64,000 bases of DNA, from the NCBI GenBank assembly GCA_900540805.1, contig UQHL01000017.1, positions 1-64,000 on the forward strand, in the 5' to 3' direction. The notes below the pieces were generated by a model. The model did no database searches and was not told the DNA's origin. It saw nothing but the letters and a program-made list of their open reading frames with translations. The position numbers and the translations under genes are program-made. Source of the stretch: an uncultured Eubacteriales bacterium (lineage in GTDB: Bacteria > Bacillota > Clostridia > Christensenellales > Borkfalkiaceae). This document shows positions 8,890 to 19,100 of the stretch, piece by piece. Each line of letters begins with the position of its first letter. Position 1 is the stretch's first letter.

Positions 8890-9825
8890 TCACATAATCC
8901 CGTCCTGCCCGAGCCGTCTCGACACCGCATTTGCGGTGACGACGAGGATCAGGGAAACGAGGCTTTGGATCAGGCTCGCCGCCGTACCCAACGCATAGCT
9001 GCTTGCCGACCCCGAATTTGCAAGTTTATACACCCAGGTGGAAATCACGTTTGTCGTTTCCGCCAGAATATCGTTTTCTCCCACAAGGCCGTAAATCTGC
9101 TCGAAATCGTCCTTGAAAATATTTCCGATAGAGAGAATAAGCACAATCGAAACCGTAGGCATAATTCCCGGAACGGAAATGCGCCGCACCTGCTGCCAAC
9201 GGTTGGCCCCGTCCAGCTCCGCCGCCTCGAAAAGCTCGGGGTCCAGAGCGGTAAGCGCCGCAAGAAACATAATGGAGCTCCAGCCCATATTTTTCCAAAG
9301 ATGTGAAACGGTTAAAATCCCATACCATTTTTTCGGCTCGGAATACCAGGAAATCCGCCGTCCGCCAAAAGAAACGATGATCGAATTCAACAGGCCTTCG
9401 TCCGTATCGAGGAGAATGACCATCATGCCCGAAACGATAATCCAGGAGATAAAGTTCGGCAGATAGGAGACGCATTGCACCGCCGACTTGAAGGGCTTGT
9501 TTCTCACCTCGTTGAGCAGAAACGCCAGGACAATGGGAGCGCAGAAGCAAAGCCCCAGCTTTAAGAGGGAAATTTTCAGGGTATTGGCAACCATTTCCCA
9601 GATAAAGCCCCCGTCGAACAGCGATCTGAACCATAAAAATCCCACAAACGGCGAACCGAACATTCCCAGACGGGGCTTATAATCCACAAACGCCAGCCAA
9701 TACCCCACCATGGGACCGTACGTAAACAGCAATAAAACAGCCATGCCCGGAAGCATCATCAGATACAACAGGGAATTGCGTTTTATCTTCACCGCTATCT
9801 CGTTTATTTTTTTCTTTCTATTCAA
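8890..9825 (-). CDS. Sugar ABC transporter permease, LplB/YteP type (locus A)
   Basis: 311 aa with six predicted membrane segments. The N-terminus RNSLLYLMMLPGMAVLLLFTYGPMVG is typical of LplB-type permeases, and the EAA loop is FEAAELDGANRWQQ near residue 195. The start codon is TTG at 9825, preceded 5 nt away by GGAGG, the best ribosome site in this interval. The gene follows the giant lipoprotein gene after a 66-nt gap that contains a perfect inverted repeat (9852-9882), so its expression may be lower than that of the lipoprotein. Confidence 0.92.
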   Translation of the reverse strand: MNRKKKINEIAVKIKRNSLLYLMMLPGMAVLLLFTYGPMVGYWLAFVDYKPRLGMFGSPFVGFLWFRSLFDGGFIWEMVANTLKISLLKLGLCFCAPIVLAFLLNEVRNKPFKSAVQCVSYLPNFISWIIVSGMMVILLDTDEGLLNSIIVSFGGRRISWYSEPKKWYGILTVSHLWKNMGWSSIMFLAALTALDPELFEAAELDGANRWQQVRRISVPGIMPTVSIVLILSIGNIFKDDFEQIYGLVGENDILAETTNVISTWVYKLANSGSASSYALGTAASLIQSLVSLILVVTANAVSRRLGQDGIM

Positions 9826-9851
9826 TGAAACCTCCTCCCCGGCACCCGGTA

Positions 9852-9882
9852 ACGGAAGCGGAAAAAATTTTTCCGCTTCCGT
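9852..9882. repeat. Perfect 15-bp-arm inverted repeat between giant lipoprotein and permease genes
   Basis: Arms 9852-9866 and 9868-9882 (ACGGAAGCGG with an A-run, mirrored by CCGCTTCCGT with a T-run) pair completely around one base. It lies 10 nt after the stop of the 9892-14469 gene. No T-run follows the stem on the minus strand. It could be a processing or mRNA-stability hairpin, or a partial terminator, that sets the ratio of lipoprotein to transporter. Confidence 0.7.
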
Positions 9883-9891
9883 ACAGCCCGT

Positions 9892-12800
9892 TTAACCCCG
9901 CGCCGTGCCCGCAATCGTTCCGTCAAAATATACTTCTTTTATCGTCCAGACGGCGCTCGTCCTGAACATCCCGAAATTCAGGGGCGCGTTCCATACTTCC
10001 CAATTTACGTCGCTTCTCGTCGCCGCGATATACATCGTATTTCCGTCCGCAAGCGTATTGCCTTTGTGCAGGCCGACGTCGTCCAGCTGTAATAACGTGC
10101 CGTTTATATAGAATTTTACCGCCGTACCGACAAACGCTCCGTTTTCGTCAAATTCGTCGTTCACCTTAACGGTAAATATGACGTCCGTCCCCACGAGGCT
10201 GTCGTTCCATATCCTCGAGATATCCGACGAAGCGATAGGCGCGTCGCCCTTAATATACAGCCACAGCCGTCCGTTATCCAATGCAAAGCGCGAATTCTGC
10301 GGCCAGTCGTACCCGTACGTGGGATTGAGCGCCGCTTCGCCCCTCAACCCGATCGCCACATAGCCGAAAGTATCCAGCCTGAATTTTATGCTCGCCGTAT
10401 AATCGTGCATATGCTCCGCAAGATATGCGGGGCTCAGCGTTCCCGACCACACGCCGTCCGCTTCCGTGCCGCCCGTTTTATTGGTTGCGTCCGTGACGAC
10501 GTTTCCCGTCGCCTTGCCCGTCACTTTAACGTGTTTCTCGGCAAGGAGCTGGTCCATATACATATATTTCAGCACGAAATCCTCTCTGACGTTGTTTTTG
10601 AACGCGGTATATTCCGCATAAGCGAGCGTCTTTACGTAATTTCCGTAAATCGCCTGAACCGTGACTTTTTCCGTGAGGTCCGTTTCCCCGTAGCCGTAAG
10701 AGAAGGGAATGTCGATCGCCGTATTGATCGCGCGCTCCACGGTAGTCTCGGCGCCGTCCTGTCCCGTAAAGCTAAAGACGGGTTCTTCCGAAATCTGCGT
10801 CACGCGGACGGTCACTTCTATCGTATCTCCCTTTTCAAACGTATAGAGGAACGTATAGGTTCCGCCCTCGGTAAAGGTGTAAATATTTGAAGTAAGCGGA
10901 GTGCCGTCGAGCGAAATTTCCGCAGCTGCCGCAGCCTTTCCCGTGATTTTACGGATAAGCGGAAGCTCGAACGCGACGTCGGTCACCGTTTCCAGCGTTT
11001 TTGTATAATCCGTATCCGAACGATAGGCAGGGGCGACCTTCGTGCCGTCCGCGTCGTCGAGATAGAGCGAATTCAGCGTAATATAGTCGTACTGTTTTCC
11101 CCACAGGGGCGCGGGTTGCAAGCCGCCGCTGCTTTCGATATTGCTGACGGCGATCGTCGTAGAGGTATTCCCCGCCAAAGACGTCATCAACTGGCCGTCC
11201 AGCCAGAGAACTACGGTGATAGAGATGATCTCTCCGTCCGCATTTTTATTGTTGACGACGGAATAACAAATGACGTGATCTCCGAGCGCGGTGAAAGAAG
11301 CGGGAAGCTCGTACGTCGCATAGGCGGTTTTATCGATCTCCTGCAGAAGTTGAATCTGTCCGTTATAGAAGCGGAAGCATACGCCGCCCAGCCAGGTAGC
11401 GTAATCGGACACCGATTCGATATGGGCCACACTGCCGCGAACAGGCAGGAAAAGGACGTCAAATGTTTTTGTCAGCGTGATATTCATGGTAACGGTATTT
11501 TCCCAGAGCAGTTCGCCCGTATAAAATACCTTGAATTTGTCGCCGTCCGTAAAGCTTTCCCCCGCGATATCCCCTACGCCCGAAGTATTCGTCACGGCGT
11601 AGCTCCCGATTTTTTGGCCGCGGTTATACGCCGTTACGGTGTAATCGGCAGGGAGGATCGGCGAATAAGCCGCCAATTTTTCGGCCGTAAGTCCCTTTTC
11701 GGTATATCCGCTTACATAAGCGACGTCGTATGTATATCCCTCGGTAACCGTTTCGCCGAGTATCTTCGCGGAAGAAACCGCAGGCAGCGGAAAAGCGTGC
11801 GCCGTTTTTGTCACAAGCCCTTCTTTTTCCGCCGTCCAGACGATCTCTTCGACGGCTCCGTTCACCGTTACCTCGATCGTATAATAGATTACTCCGTCAT
11901 AGGAATATTCGATGCGGAATCCCTCGAGATACTCGCTTTCCACGATAAATTCCGTCGTGTCGTCCGCAAGCGCCCGTCCCGTTTCGGAAGCCCCGATATA
12001 CAGCGTTTTCTTTAAGGGCATAGCCACGCCGTCAAACAACAATTCAACCGTAGGCAGGGTATAAGTTTCCGTTACGGAAATCTCCTTGATTTCGCCGCTG
12101 ACGTTCAATTTGCTATCGACATATACGCCGTCAACGGAAAGCCATTTGACGATGTTCGGCCGTCCCGTCTTGTCGTCCCCGCAATAGGTCGTCACGTTTA
12201 ACCAGCCCGCTTTGGCAAGGTTTTGATATACGCTTGCCTGACGCGCGCGGATAACGAAATTCCCCTCCGAATCCGCCCAGGAAGTATAAGTCCAGGGCAG
12301 CTCGGCGCTGCCGACGCGGACTCCGTTTATCCACAGCTGAATACAATAGCGGTCGAGGCTGCCGTCTTCGTTAACTATGTCCGTAATCTGATACTGCAGC
12401 AATACTTCCTTCCCGTAAAACGCTTCGCGAAGGTTATCGAATTTGAGCCTCGCCAAAATTCCCGTCTGATGCCCCGCGGGCTGAATCGTCAGATGATCGT
12501 ACGGATCGATGAGAATGATAAAGCCCGTCGGCCATTCGGAGGTAGCTGAAGGAACTTTATTTAACGAAGCGCCGCCGCGCATATTGATCATCGTTAAATA
12601 CGCGCCGTCCCATACGCCGCCCAAATCGCTGATCTCGTGCGAGCTTGCGATCGTCCAGTCGAGCAGCATGCTTACCTTTTCCTCGTAGATCATCTGTCCC
12701 GTATAAGTAAACGAGCCGCTGCTGTTGAGATATATTCCGCCCCCGCGCACCTCGGAATTGTTGACGGCGAAAGCGTCGGGATTTTTTACGACCTGATTGC

Positions 12801-14469
12801 CCGCACAGTCCGCGGGAGCCGTCACCGAAAGCTTCAGCGTCAACGTGGTCTCTTTGCCCGTATAATCGCTTACCGAATAGACGAGCGCGTATTCTCCCGC
12901 CGCATAGGGAATAAATTTTCCTCCGTCTTCAAGCGAAGCCGTCACGGGACCCGTCACGGCTACGGACAGCCTTTGCGAAATATCTTCGCCGTTGGAATCT
13001 TTACATTCCGCCACGGCGGGGAGGGTAAATTCGCTCATGGCTTCGGCGGTAAGCTCAGCGCCGTCGTCGTAGCCGCTTACCGTCAAAACAGGATTTTCCG
13101 TCGTCTTGGCGGGCGCGCAGGAGATTGCAAACGACTTTACCGTAATGTTGCCGTACTCGTCGCTCACCCGATATTTAAGCCGATACAATCCCGCTTCTGC
13201 AAAGCGGTAGGCGCCCGTCACCTTTTCCGCATTCCCTTCGCTATCCACGACAAACACTTCTACCTTTTCCGATAAGTCGGTGCCAAACGTTCCGTCCTTT
13301 GCCGTTGCGGCGGGGAAAGCGCAATTTTCGTTGAGATACCAGGCATATTCGGGCTCTTCCACTTTGAGGACAGGCTTTTCAAGCTGTGCCTCCCCGTTTA
13401 CGGTAAACGCCTGGATCCGCATGGTATCTTCGGCCTTCGACGTATCCGCACGGGAACCGATCATCGTAAAATATCCGCCGAACTTTTCCGGATCGAATAA
13501 ATTCGGATCATAGGGCGTGCCGCTCTCGTCCATTTTTTCTTTATAGGCAAAGGCCGCGCCCGAAGCGGGTTTCGATGTGTCGGTGTCTATCCAGAGAGAA
13601 TAGGTAACCTTGGCGGCGCTTACGTCGAATTTTGCGGAAAGGGTATGATCTTCCCCGTCCAGCAAGCTTTCGGTAAATTCCGTCACCTCCTTACCGTTGC
13701 GCACATACAGCTTATTTTGCCGTATTTCAAGAATAAAGGGAGAAGCGGTATCCTCCGTAACAGAAAGAGTTTCCGCGGCATATCCCGAAGTCAGCCCAAA
13801 CGCCATATACCAACGGGCAACCCCTCCGTCGAGATAGGCGGAGTTGAAACGGACCGTTACGATATCCCCCGATTTAATCTTTCGCCCCGCATAGGCGGCC
13901 CCGGGCAGAGAACTGGTCGTCTCCCCCGATTTCGGCCGTCCGATCTCCAGATAACCGTCCTCATCGAACCGCGCATTCCTCGCCAGCCAGTCCTCTTTAG
14001 CGGAGACGGCGTTTTTTTCCGCGCTCAACGCATTCACGCCCAAATACGCCTCCGCGCTCTTTCCGGCCGCGTTGACGACGGAATAGTTTACTTTGTATTC
14101 CCCCGCCTTGCCGGGCGTCCATTCCGCCTCTTTGAGAAGAATCGTTTCATTTTCGTCCAAAGGATAAACGCTGTCGCCCGTCTCCCTATCCACCACGCAA
14201 ACGCGGATGGCTTCCGTCAGATTTCCGTCCTTTTCATCGGTGGCGGTCGCCGTGGGAAAAGTAAACTTTTTCCCCGCAGGCACCGTCATTTCCGCACCCG
14301 ATATCTTCAAAACGGGCGCGGCTTCCTCGGCGGGAGAAGAAGTCTCGGACGAACTGTTTGGGGAATCCTTTGACGAATCGGGATTACCGCGGTTGCAGCC
14401 GACGCTTCCCATCCCGATTGCAACCGTGGTGCACACCGCGGCCAGCAAAAGCATAACTTTTTTGTTCAT
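9892..14469 (-). CDS. Giant multi-module surface lipoprotein (Ig-like and lectin-like modules), first gene of locus A
   Basis: 1525 aa. Lipoprotein leader with lipobox SVGC (Cys25) and a Ser-rich linker. From about residue 50 the protein is a string of all-beta modules: an Ig/cadherin-like domain (50-145, PAGKKFTFP...DEKDGNLTEAI), a lectin/LamG-like domain (about 150-365), two more Ig-like domains (about 365-560), and further lectin-like domains (about 560-795, 960-1150, 1340-1525) separated by Ig-like linkers with FTLP/YTLP strands. Several lectin-like modules share phrases such as LWINGxRVGS and VLWLDGQL. No catalytic motif was recognised. It is the same size and design as the locus C protein at 43305-47876. 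Role inferred: tethered binding and presentation of the polysaccharide. Strong ribosome site AAGGAGG before the ATG. Confidence 0.7.
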   Translation of the reverse strand: MNKKVMLLLAAVCTTVAIGMGSVGCNRGNPDSSKDSPNSSSETSSPAEEAAPVLKISGAEMTVPAGKKFTFPTATATDEKDGNLTEAIRVCVVDRETGDSVYPLDENETILLKEAEWTPGKAGEYKVNYSVVNAAGKSAEAYLGVNALSAEKNAVSAKEDWLARNARFDEDGYLEIGRPKSGETTSSLPGAAYAGRKIKSGDIVTVRFNSAYLDGGVARWYMAFGLTSGYAAETLSVTEDTASPFILEIRQNKLYVRNGKEVTEFTESLLDGEDHTLSAKFDVSAAKVTYSLWIDTDTSKPASGAAFAYKEKMDESGTPYDPNLFDPEKFGGYFTMIGSRADTSKAEDTMRIQAFTVNGEAQLEKPVLKVEEPEYAWYLNENCAFPAATAKDGTFGTDLSEKVEVFVVDSEGNAEKVTGAYRFAEAGLYRLKYRVSDEYGNITVKSFAISCAPAKTTENPVLTVSGYDDGAELTAEAMSEFTLPAVAECKDSNGEDISQRLSVAVTGPVTASLEDGGKFIPYAAGEYALVYSVSDYTGKETTLTLKLSVTAPADCAGNQVVKNPDAFAVNNSEVRGGGIYLNSSGSFTYTGQMIYEEKVSMLLDWTIASSHEISDLGGVWDGAYLTMINMRGGASLNKVPSATSEWPTGFIILIDPYDHLTIQPAGHQTGILARLKFDNLREAFYGKEVLLQYQITDIVNEDGSLDRYCIQLWINGVRVGSAELPWTYTSWADSEGNFVIRARQASVYQNLAKAGWLNVTTYCGDDKTGRPNIVKWLSVDGVYVDSKLNVSGEIKEISVTETYTLPTVELLFDGVAMPLKKTLYIGASETGRALADDTTEFIVESEYLEGFRIEYSYDGVIYYTIEVTVNGAVEEIVWTAEKEGLVTKTAHAFPLPAVSSAKILGETVTEGYTYDVAYVSGYTEKGLTAEKLAAYSPILPADYTVTAYNRGQKIGSYAVTNTSGVGDIAGESFTDGDKFKVFYTGELLWENTVTMNITLTKTFDVLFLPVRGSVAHIESVSDYATWLGGVCFRFYNGQIQLLQEIDKTAYATYELPASFTALGDHVICYSVVNNKNADGEIISITVVLWLDGQLMTSLAGNTSTTIAVSNIESSGGLQPAPLWGKQYDYITLNSLYLDDADGTKVAPAYRSDTDYTKTLETVTDVAFELPLIRKITGKAAAAAEISLDGTPLTSNIYTFTEGGTYTFLYTFEKGDTIEVTVRVTQISEEPVFSFTGQDGAETTVERAINTAIDIPFSYGYGETDLTEKVTVQAIYGNYVKTLAYAEYTAFKNNVREDFVLKYMYMDQLLAEKHVKVTGKATGNVVTDATNKTGGTEADGVWSGTLSPAYLAEHMHDYTASIKFRLDTFGYVAIGLRGEAALNPTYGYDWPQNSRFALDNGRLWLYIKGDAPIASSDISRIWNDSLVGTDVIFTVKVNDEFDENGAFVGTAVKFYINGTLLQLDDVGLHKGNTLADGNTMYIAATRSDVNWEVWNAPLNFGMFRTSAVWTIKEVYFDGTIAGTARG

Positions 14470-14572
14470 TTTTGCCTCCTTACTATTTTCATTTTTTATT
14501 TGTGCAAATTTCCCCGTCGGAAATGTTTACCAAATAAAAAAATACTTTCCAACAATTGCTTTCATTCTAATT

Positions 14573-14603
14573 ATTACACACGTTTTTGCCTTTTTCAAGT
14601 CAA
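14573..14603 (-). promoter_or_regulatory. Possible promoter of locus A operon
   Basis: Minus-strand TTGACT (14598-14603) and TGTAAT (14573-14578), each 5/6 to consensus but with a long 19-bp spacer. It would leave a leader of roughly 100 nt before the ATG at 14469. A second TTGACA lies about 20 bp further upstream without a matching -10. Confidence 0.35.
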
Positions 14604-14750
14604 TTTACAGCGAATTAGTGTCAATAATTACGATTTTTCAAAAAAATTTACTTTTTTATCCTCTATCGCCAAATCTATACAAAAATAAAGAAAGAAACAA
14701 TTTATCGTCAAATATTTCATCAATTTTAATGTCATCAATTAAGCTTATAT

Positions 14751-14788
14751 AAAAAAGATCACCGTACTTTTTGTACGATGACCTTTTT
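14751..14788. terminator. Bidirectional intrinsic terminator after darA
   Basis: An 11-bp stem with two G-T wobbles (14757-14767 with 14773-14783) around a 5-nt loop. It is flanked by A6 on the left and T5 on the right, so it gives a T-run in either direction. It ends the darA transcript, which runs leftwards. Confidence 0.85.
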
Positions 14789-14851
14789 CAATTATTTTTC
14801 AATTCCGATAATTGCGTTATCTTTTTATGCTTGCGCCGATAAAAGGCCTGT

Positions 14852-15181
14852 TTACATCTTTTCGTAATATTCTACGTCCGTGACAAAAACGGTCGCGCCG
14901 CCCACTAAAACTTCGGTCGGGAAATAATTAAAGCCGCGGTATCCGCCTTCTCCCGACGGCATCGTCGGCACCATCTGCATCCTCTGCGCGCAGTTTTTAC
15001 GTATAATCTCCACCGCCGCGGTTACCTTATCGTTATCCGTCCCGATGAGAAGCGTCGTGTTTCCCGCCTTCAGAAACCCGCCCGTCGTCGCCATTTTGGT
15101 GAAAAAATAGCCCTCCTTCGTAAGCGCGTCGCAGACGGAACCGGCGTCCTTTTTGTTGACGATAGCCGTTATCATTTTCAT
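14852..15181 (-). CDS. darA: Cyclic di-AMP receptor, DarA/PstA family (YaaQ)
   Basis: 109 aa, the standard length of this PII-like family. It starts MKMITAIVNKKDAGSVCDAL and contains FTKMATTGGFLKAGNTTLL and the C-terminal EVLVGGATVFVTDV, which match the DarA fold that binds c-di-AMP as a trimer. The T-loop region (residues 32-42) carries the TTGGF signature involved in ligand binding. It acts in the cytoplasm; downstream partners are not established. It has a strong ribosome site (AGGAGGGG) and its own promoter at 15205-15233, and ends at the terminator 14751-14788. It belongs to core physiology and is unlikely to be linked to the flanking sugar loci. Confidence 0.93.
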   Translation of the reverse strand: MKMITAIVNKKDAGSVCDALTKEGYFFTKMATTGGFLKAGNTTLLIGTDNDKVTAAVEIIRKNCAQRMQMVPTMPSGEGGYRGFNYFPTEVLVGGATVFVTDVEYYEKM

Positions 15182-15204
15182 AAACGTCCCCTCCTACGCG
15201 ATTT

Positions 15205-15233
15205 ATTATAGCATAGAAGAAAAACAAAGTCAA
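15205..15233 (-). promoter_or_regulatory. Promoter of darA
   Basis: Minus-strand TTGACT (15228-15233), 17-bp spacer, perfect TATAAT (15205-15210). The start would be near 15198, leaving a leader of about 17 nt that contains the ribosome site. Confidence 0.8.
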
Positions 15234-15250
15234 TAGGCAAAATTGAATTT

Positions 15251-16102
15251 CTATTTCAAATTTACCCATTCCATACCCGCGTTTTTGCCGTGAAACGTAT
15301 ATAAAACCTTTTCGTTTTCACACAGTTTCAAGTCGATCGTGCCGTCCAGATCCTCTTTGATCATATTCTTCATCTTTCCTTTTTCGGGCGCGGACAAAGC
15401 CTGAGCGTTCTCTCCCGAAAAATTAATTTGCAAACGCATGTCGGACTTTCTTAAAACAATTTCTCCCTTTTGTAATTTTTCGATCCGCGAAAAATTATAA
15501 GTGGCAAATCTATATTCCTTGCCTTCGGCAAGTAAAACGCAGATCAAGCCTAAAACCGGCAGACGGATATCGGCCACGGACAAGAAAAAAGCGGCCTCCC
15601 CCTCCTCAAATTGATTGCATTGAAGCCAGCAATATGCTTTCGGAAAGGATTTTCCCCAGTCTTTTTCGATATACCCTACCGCGTTTTTCAGCATTATTTT
15701 TTTATTGCCGAAACGCGCCGTACCCTTTACCTCGTGTTTCATGCTGATCAGCTTATGCTTGCAGGGCGTGCCGAACTTAAAGCATCCCATGATGTCCTTT
15801 TCCACCCCTTCAAATGCCCCGAATTTTACGTCCAACGACAAGAAATCGCTTGAAAAAGTTATCCCTTCGTCGGAGAAATGATTGTCGCCGATCCAAACTT
15901 CCCGATTCGTTGCGCAAAAATCTTCAAAATCGAACTCGAGCTTTTTGCTCGAACGATTGCAGTTTATCTGGATATAGGCTTTTCGTTCCCCGTCACACAC
16001 GCTGACGGACGGAATGAGCGCGCAGTTAAAGCCTTCCGCGCAAACCCGAAAAAACCAGCCTTCAAAGTAATTTTTTCCCTTTATGCCGTTAAAATAAATC
16101 AT
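15251..16102 (-). CDS. Tocopherol cyclase-like family protein
   Basis: 283 aa. It opens with MIYFNGIKGKNYFEGWFFR and has GYIEKDWGKSFPKAYCWLQCN near residue 145; both blocks are hallmarks of the bacterial tocopherol-cyclase-like family (PF14249). The function in bacteria without tocopherol is not known; a lipocalin-like, lipid-binding or cyclising role is only a guess. No signal peptide. No clear ribosome site precedes the ATG, so initiation may be weak. The gene lies between the terminator of locus B (16152-16182) and the darA promoter, and it could be partly co-transcribed with darA, 69 nt downstream. Confidence 0.75.
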   Translation of the reverse strand: MIYFNGIKGKNYFEGWFFRVCAEGFNCALIPSVSVCDGERKAYIQINCNRSSKKLEFDFEDFCATNREVWIGDNHFSDEGITFSSDFLSLDVKFGAFEGVEKDIMGCFKFGTPCKHKLISMKHEVKGTARFGNKKIMLKNAVGYIEKDWGKSFPKAYCWLQCNQFEEGEAAFFLSVADIRLPVLGLICVLLAEGKEYRFATYNFSRIEKLQKGEIVLRKSDMRLQINFSGENAQALSAPEKGKMKNMIKEDLDGTIDLKLCENEKVLYTFHGKNAGMEWVNLK

Positions 16103-16151
16103 ACGGTAAGTTTTGCCAAAAGTCGAAAGATTAAAACTCCTCGGCGACGAA

Positions 16152-16182
16152 AAGCCTCCGCTTGCTTTACAAACGGAGGCTT
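16152..16182. terminator. Terminator of locus B operon
   Basis: Stem AAGCCTCCG (16152-16160) with CGGAGGCTT (16174-16182) and a 13-nt loop, just after the stop of the 16199-19867 gene. On the minus strand it continues into TTTTCG; on the plus strand into TTTTGCTTTT. Confidence 0.75.
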
Positions 16183-16198
16183 TTGCTTTTCTATTGGA

Positions 16199-19100
16199 TT
16201 AAGCCAGACGGAAATCCTTTATCGCAATATCGTAATTATTGGCATATACGCCCGTGCGGACTCCCGTGAGCTCCACCGCGTCTTTTACGTAATACGTAGA
16301 GGCGACGTGATCCTCGCCGTTTACGACCTGATGCAGCTCAAACGCCCGCGCCGCCACGGGTTCGCCGCCGACAGTCACTTCCGTCACCGCCGAAACGATC
16401 TTTAAGGTAACCGACGTAGTGAGCAGCGCATGTCTGACGCCTTTGATCTGCGGGTTGGCGGTGCCGCCGTCCCACCACATATCGTTCCATTCGCCGTTGC
16501 TCCAGCCGTCCGCCGACGGGGAAAGCAAGTAGCTGCGGAAAGCGCCGCCGACTTTGCCGTAAAACTGTCCCGACCAGTCTCCGCCCGCCTTTTGCTGCAG
16601 CCAATAGACGAGATAATTGTTTTCGTCCTTATACCAGGCTACGAGACCGTAGGTACGCTCGCCTCCCTTTGCGTTTTTGTTCGATTGCGTAGGATCGAAG
16701 GTCGCGGACACCGTATAATCCTTACCGGGAGCAACGTCATAGATCGCGTACATATTCAGCCAAAGGTCGGTTTTATCCACGCAGTCGATGCCCGCGACGT
16801 CCTTCGTCGTTTCGTCGAAGGTGTATAAATCTTCATTCGCTTCCGTTGCGACCACCCGCCAAAGGTTTTGCGTCAAAGCGAACCCCGAAAGGGCGACGTC
16901 CGCCTTATTGCTGTAAACGCCCGTACGGACATATCCTTCCGCCTCCGCTTCCAAAGCGTCCTTGATATAATAGGTATTTGCGATATGATCGACGCCGTTT
17001 ACAATCTGGTGCAGCTCAAACGCGCGCACGGTTGTCGAAGCTTCGCCGATCGAAATTACCTGAGGTTTGGAGACGACGCGGAGGGTAATCACGGTATTGA
17101 TGACGGCAAATTCCTTATTTCTGATCTGCGGATTGGCGGTGCCGCCGTCCCACCACATGTCGTCCCATTCGTTTGCGGACCAAGCGCCGTTCGCCGCGAA
17201 TACCCGCGTCGCGCCGTTGACCTTGCCGTAGAATTGCCCCGACCAATTTGAGCCGGCCTTTTGCTGCAGCCAATAGATAAGAAAGTTATCCGCATCGACG
17301 TACCAGGGGACAATCCCGTAAGTGCGTTCCTCGCCCTTTTCGTTTTTATCCGATTGCGTGGGATCGAAGGTAACCTCCGCCGAATACGCTCCCGAAGTCA
17401 CTTCGTCGCTGATCGCAAACATGTTCAGGAACATATTCGCCTGCGAAGCGGCGGTCTCCATTCCCGTCAAAGCGCCGTCGTCGTCATACACAAAGCAATC
17501 TTCATTTCCCTCGGGGAAAATCTCGTGCCAGGCTGACGTATCTTTGGGAATCACTTCGCCGGGGCCGACTGTCTTGCACACCGTACATACACGGTGTCCC
17601 GTGCCGTCCGCGTCCCACGTTGCGGGAGTATCGACGATCAGCTCTCCCCAGCTGTGCCCCGCGGCGGGCGTTTCGTTATCGCGGTAGCTGTCGCCGCAGG
17701 CGCACTTATGGAGCGTGTAGCCTCCTTCCGTACAGGTGGGCAGCACCACTTCTTCCGTATAGACGTGCTGATGCGCCGAAGAAGCGCTGCTCGAGGAATT
17801 TCCCGAAGGAGAATCCGAAGACGAGGACGAGCCTCCGACACTCGTCGAAGTTTCCCCGCCGCCGCAGGTAATGAAGCTGAGCCCGTCCGTATAGCCGTGT
17901 TTCAGTGCAAGGGCCGCTTTCAAAGAAGTGCTCCGCTGAGAAATATCGAAGCTGTACGCAATGACCGAGGACATCGTAAACGCGGTCGCCTGCTTGAGAC
18001 AGTCTATCCACTTCTCCTCTTTCGTCAACATATACATCGCGTCGTAGCAATACATCGCAAATACGCCCGCTTCCTTGTCCTGCGCGTTGGGATTGTCGCA
18101 GGTTCCGCCGTTATAGTACCCCAGCGGATACAGCTCCTTATAGACGTATTCTCCGCCCTTGACGGCGGCGGTTTTATATTTTGCCTCCCCCGTCAGCTCG
18201 TATATCTTGCCGAGAAAACGCACGGGCATGGTCGTGTTGGCCTTAGAGGAGGATTGACAGATGTTTCCGCCGGGCTCTCCGATCCCGTTGTCGCCGTCCT
18301 TAAACATGCCTCCGTCCCAATTATAGCACCGCCACCAGCTTCCGTCGGTATTCTGCTTTTCGACGAGAAAATTTGCAAAGGAAAGAATTGCGTCGTACCA
18401 GCTCTGCCGCACGACGCCGTGCGCCGATACCAGCCGATAGGCGTCGAGCAGCCCTTCCATGGCGTCCACCGCCATACGGAGAAAGGTGGGATATTTCCAA
18501 AAATAATTGGTGTCCCCGCCGTACCAGATCTTCGGTACGCCCGCTTCCGTCATCATGCCTGCATTCACCCAGAAATCGAGCACGTTCATGCCGTTTTTGA
18601 AGCTCTGCGCATCGTCTTTCAAAACCCCGTAATAGAGCATGTGATACGCGGCGGGAATCTGCTGTCCGACAAAGCCCGCCTGATAGGATTTGGGTCCGAT
18701 TTTGCCCGTTTCGATCGTCACCCGCCAAGGCAGGCCGTAGGACGTGACGCCGTTTGCCTTCGTCGAAAGCAGAAAGGTTTTGAAGTCCGCACATACCGCC
18801 TCATACACCGCGTCGATATCGGTATCGACGATCCGCTGATTCTGAAGATCAAAATGCGCATTGTAGGCCGACGACGTGGCCGCGGCATAGGAAGAAGTCT
18901 TTGCTGCACGAAGCGTCAGATCATAAACGATCTGATTGTCTTCTTGTACGTCAAAGTATCGCCGCGCGGTGTCCCGCGAAGGATAGGCGATCTCGATGTT
19001 AGGCGTTTCGCCCTCCTCGTTGAGCAGGGACACGGAAGCATAGCTGTTTTCCGTCAGCGTCACTTCGGGCTGATAGCGGCCGAGAGAAAAGGTGAGTCCG

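Larger units (their letters stand above)
14470..14851. other. Intergenic region: locus A leader and promoter, darA terminator
   Basis: 382 AT-rich bases without a credible gene. The left part holds the leader of the giant lipoprotein gene and its probable promoter near 14573-14603; the right part holds the bidirectional terminator at 14751-14788. No copy of the TTAAACGTTTAA operator and no riboswitch-like structure was seen. Confidence 0.6.
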
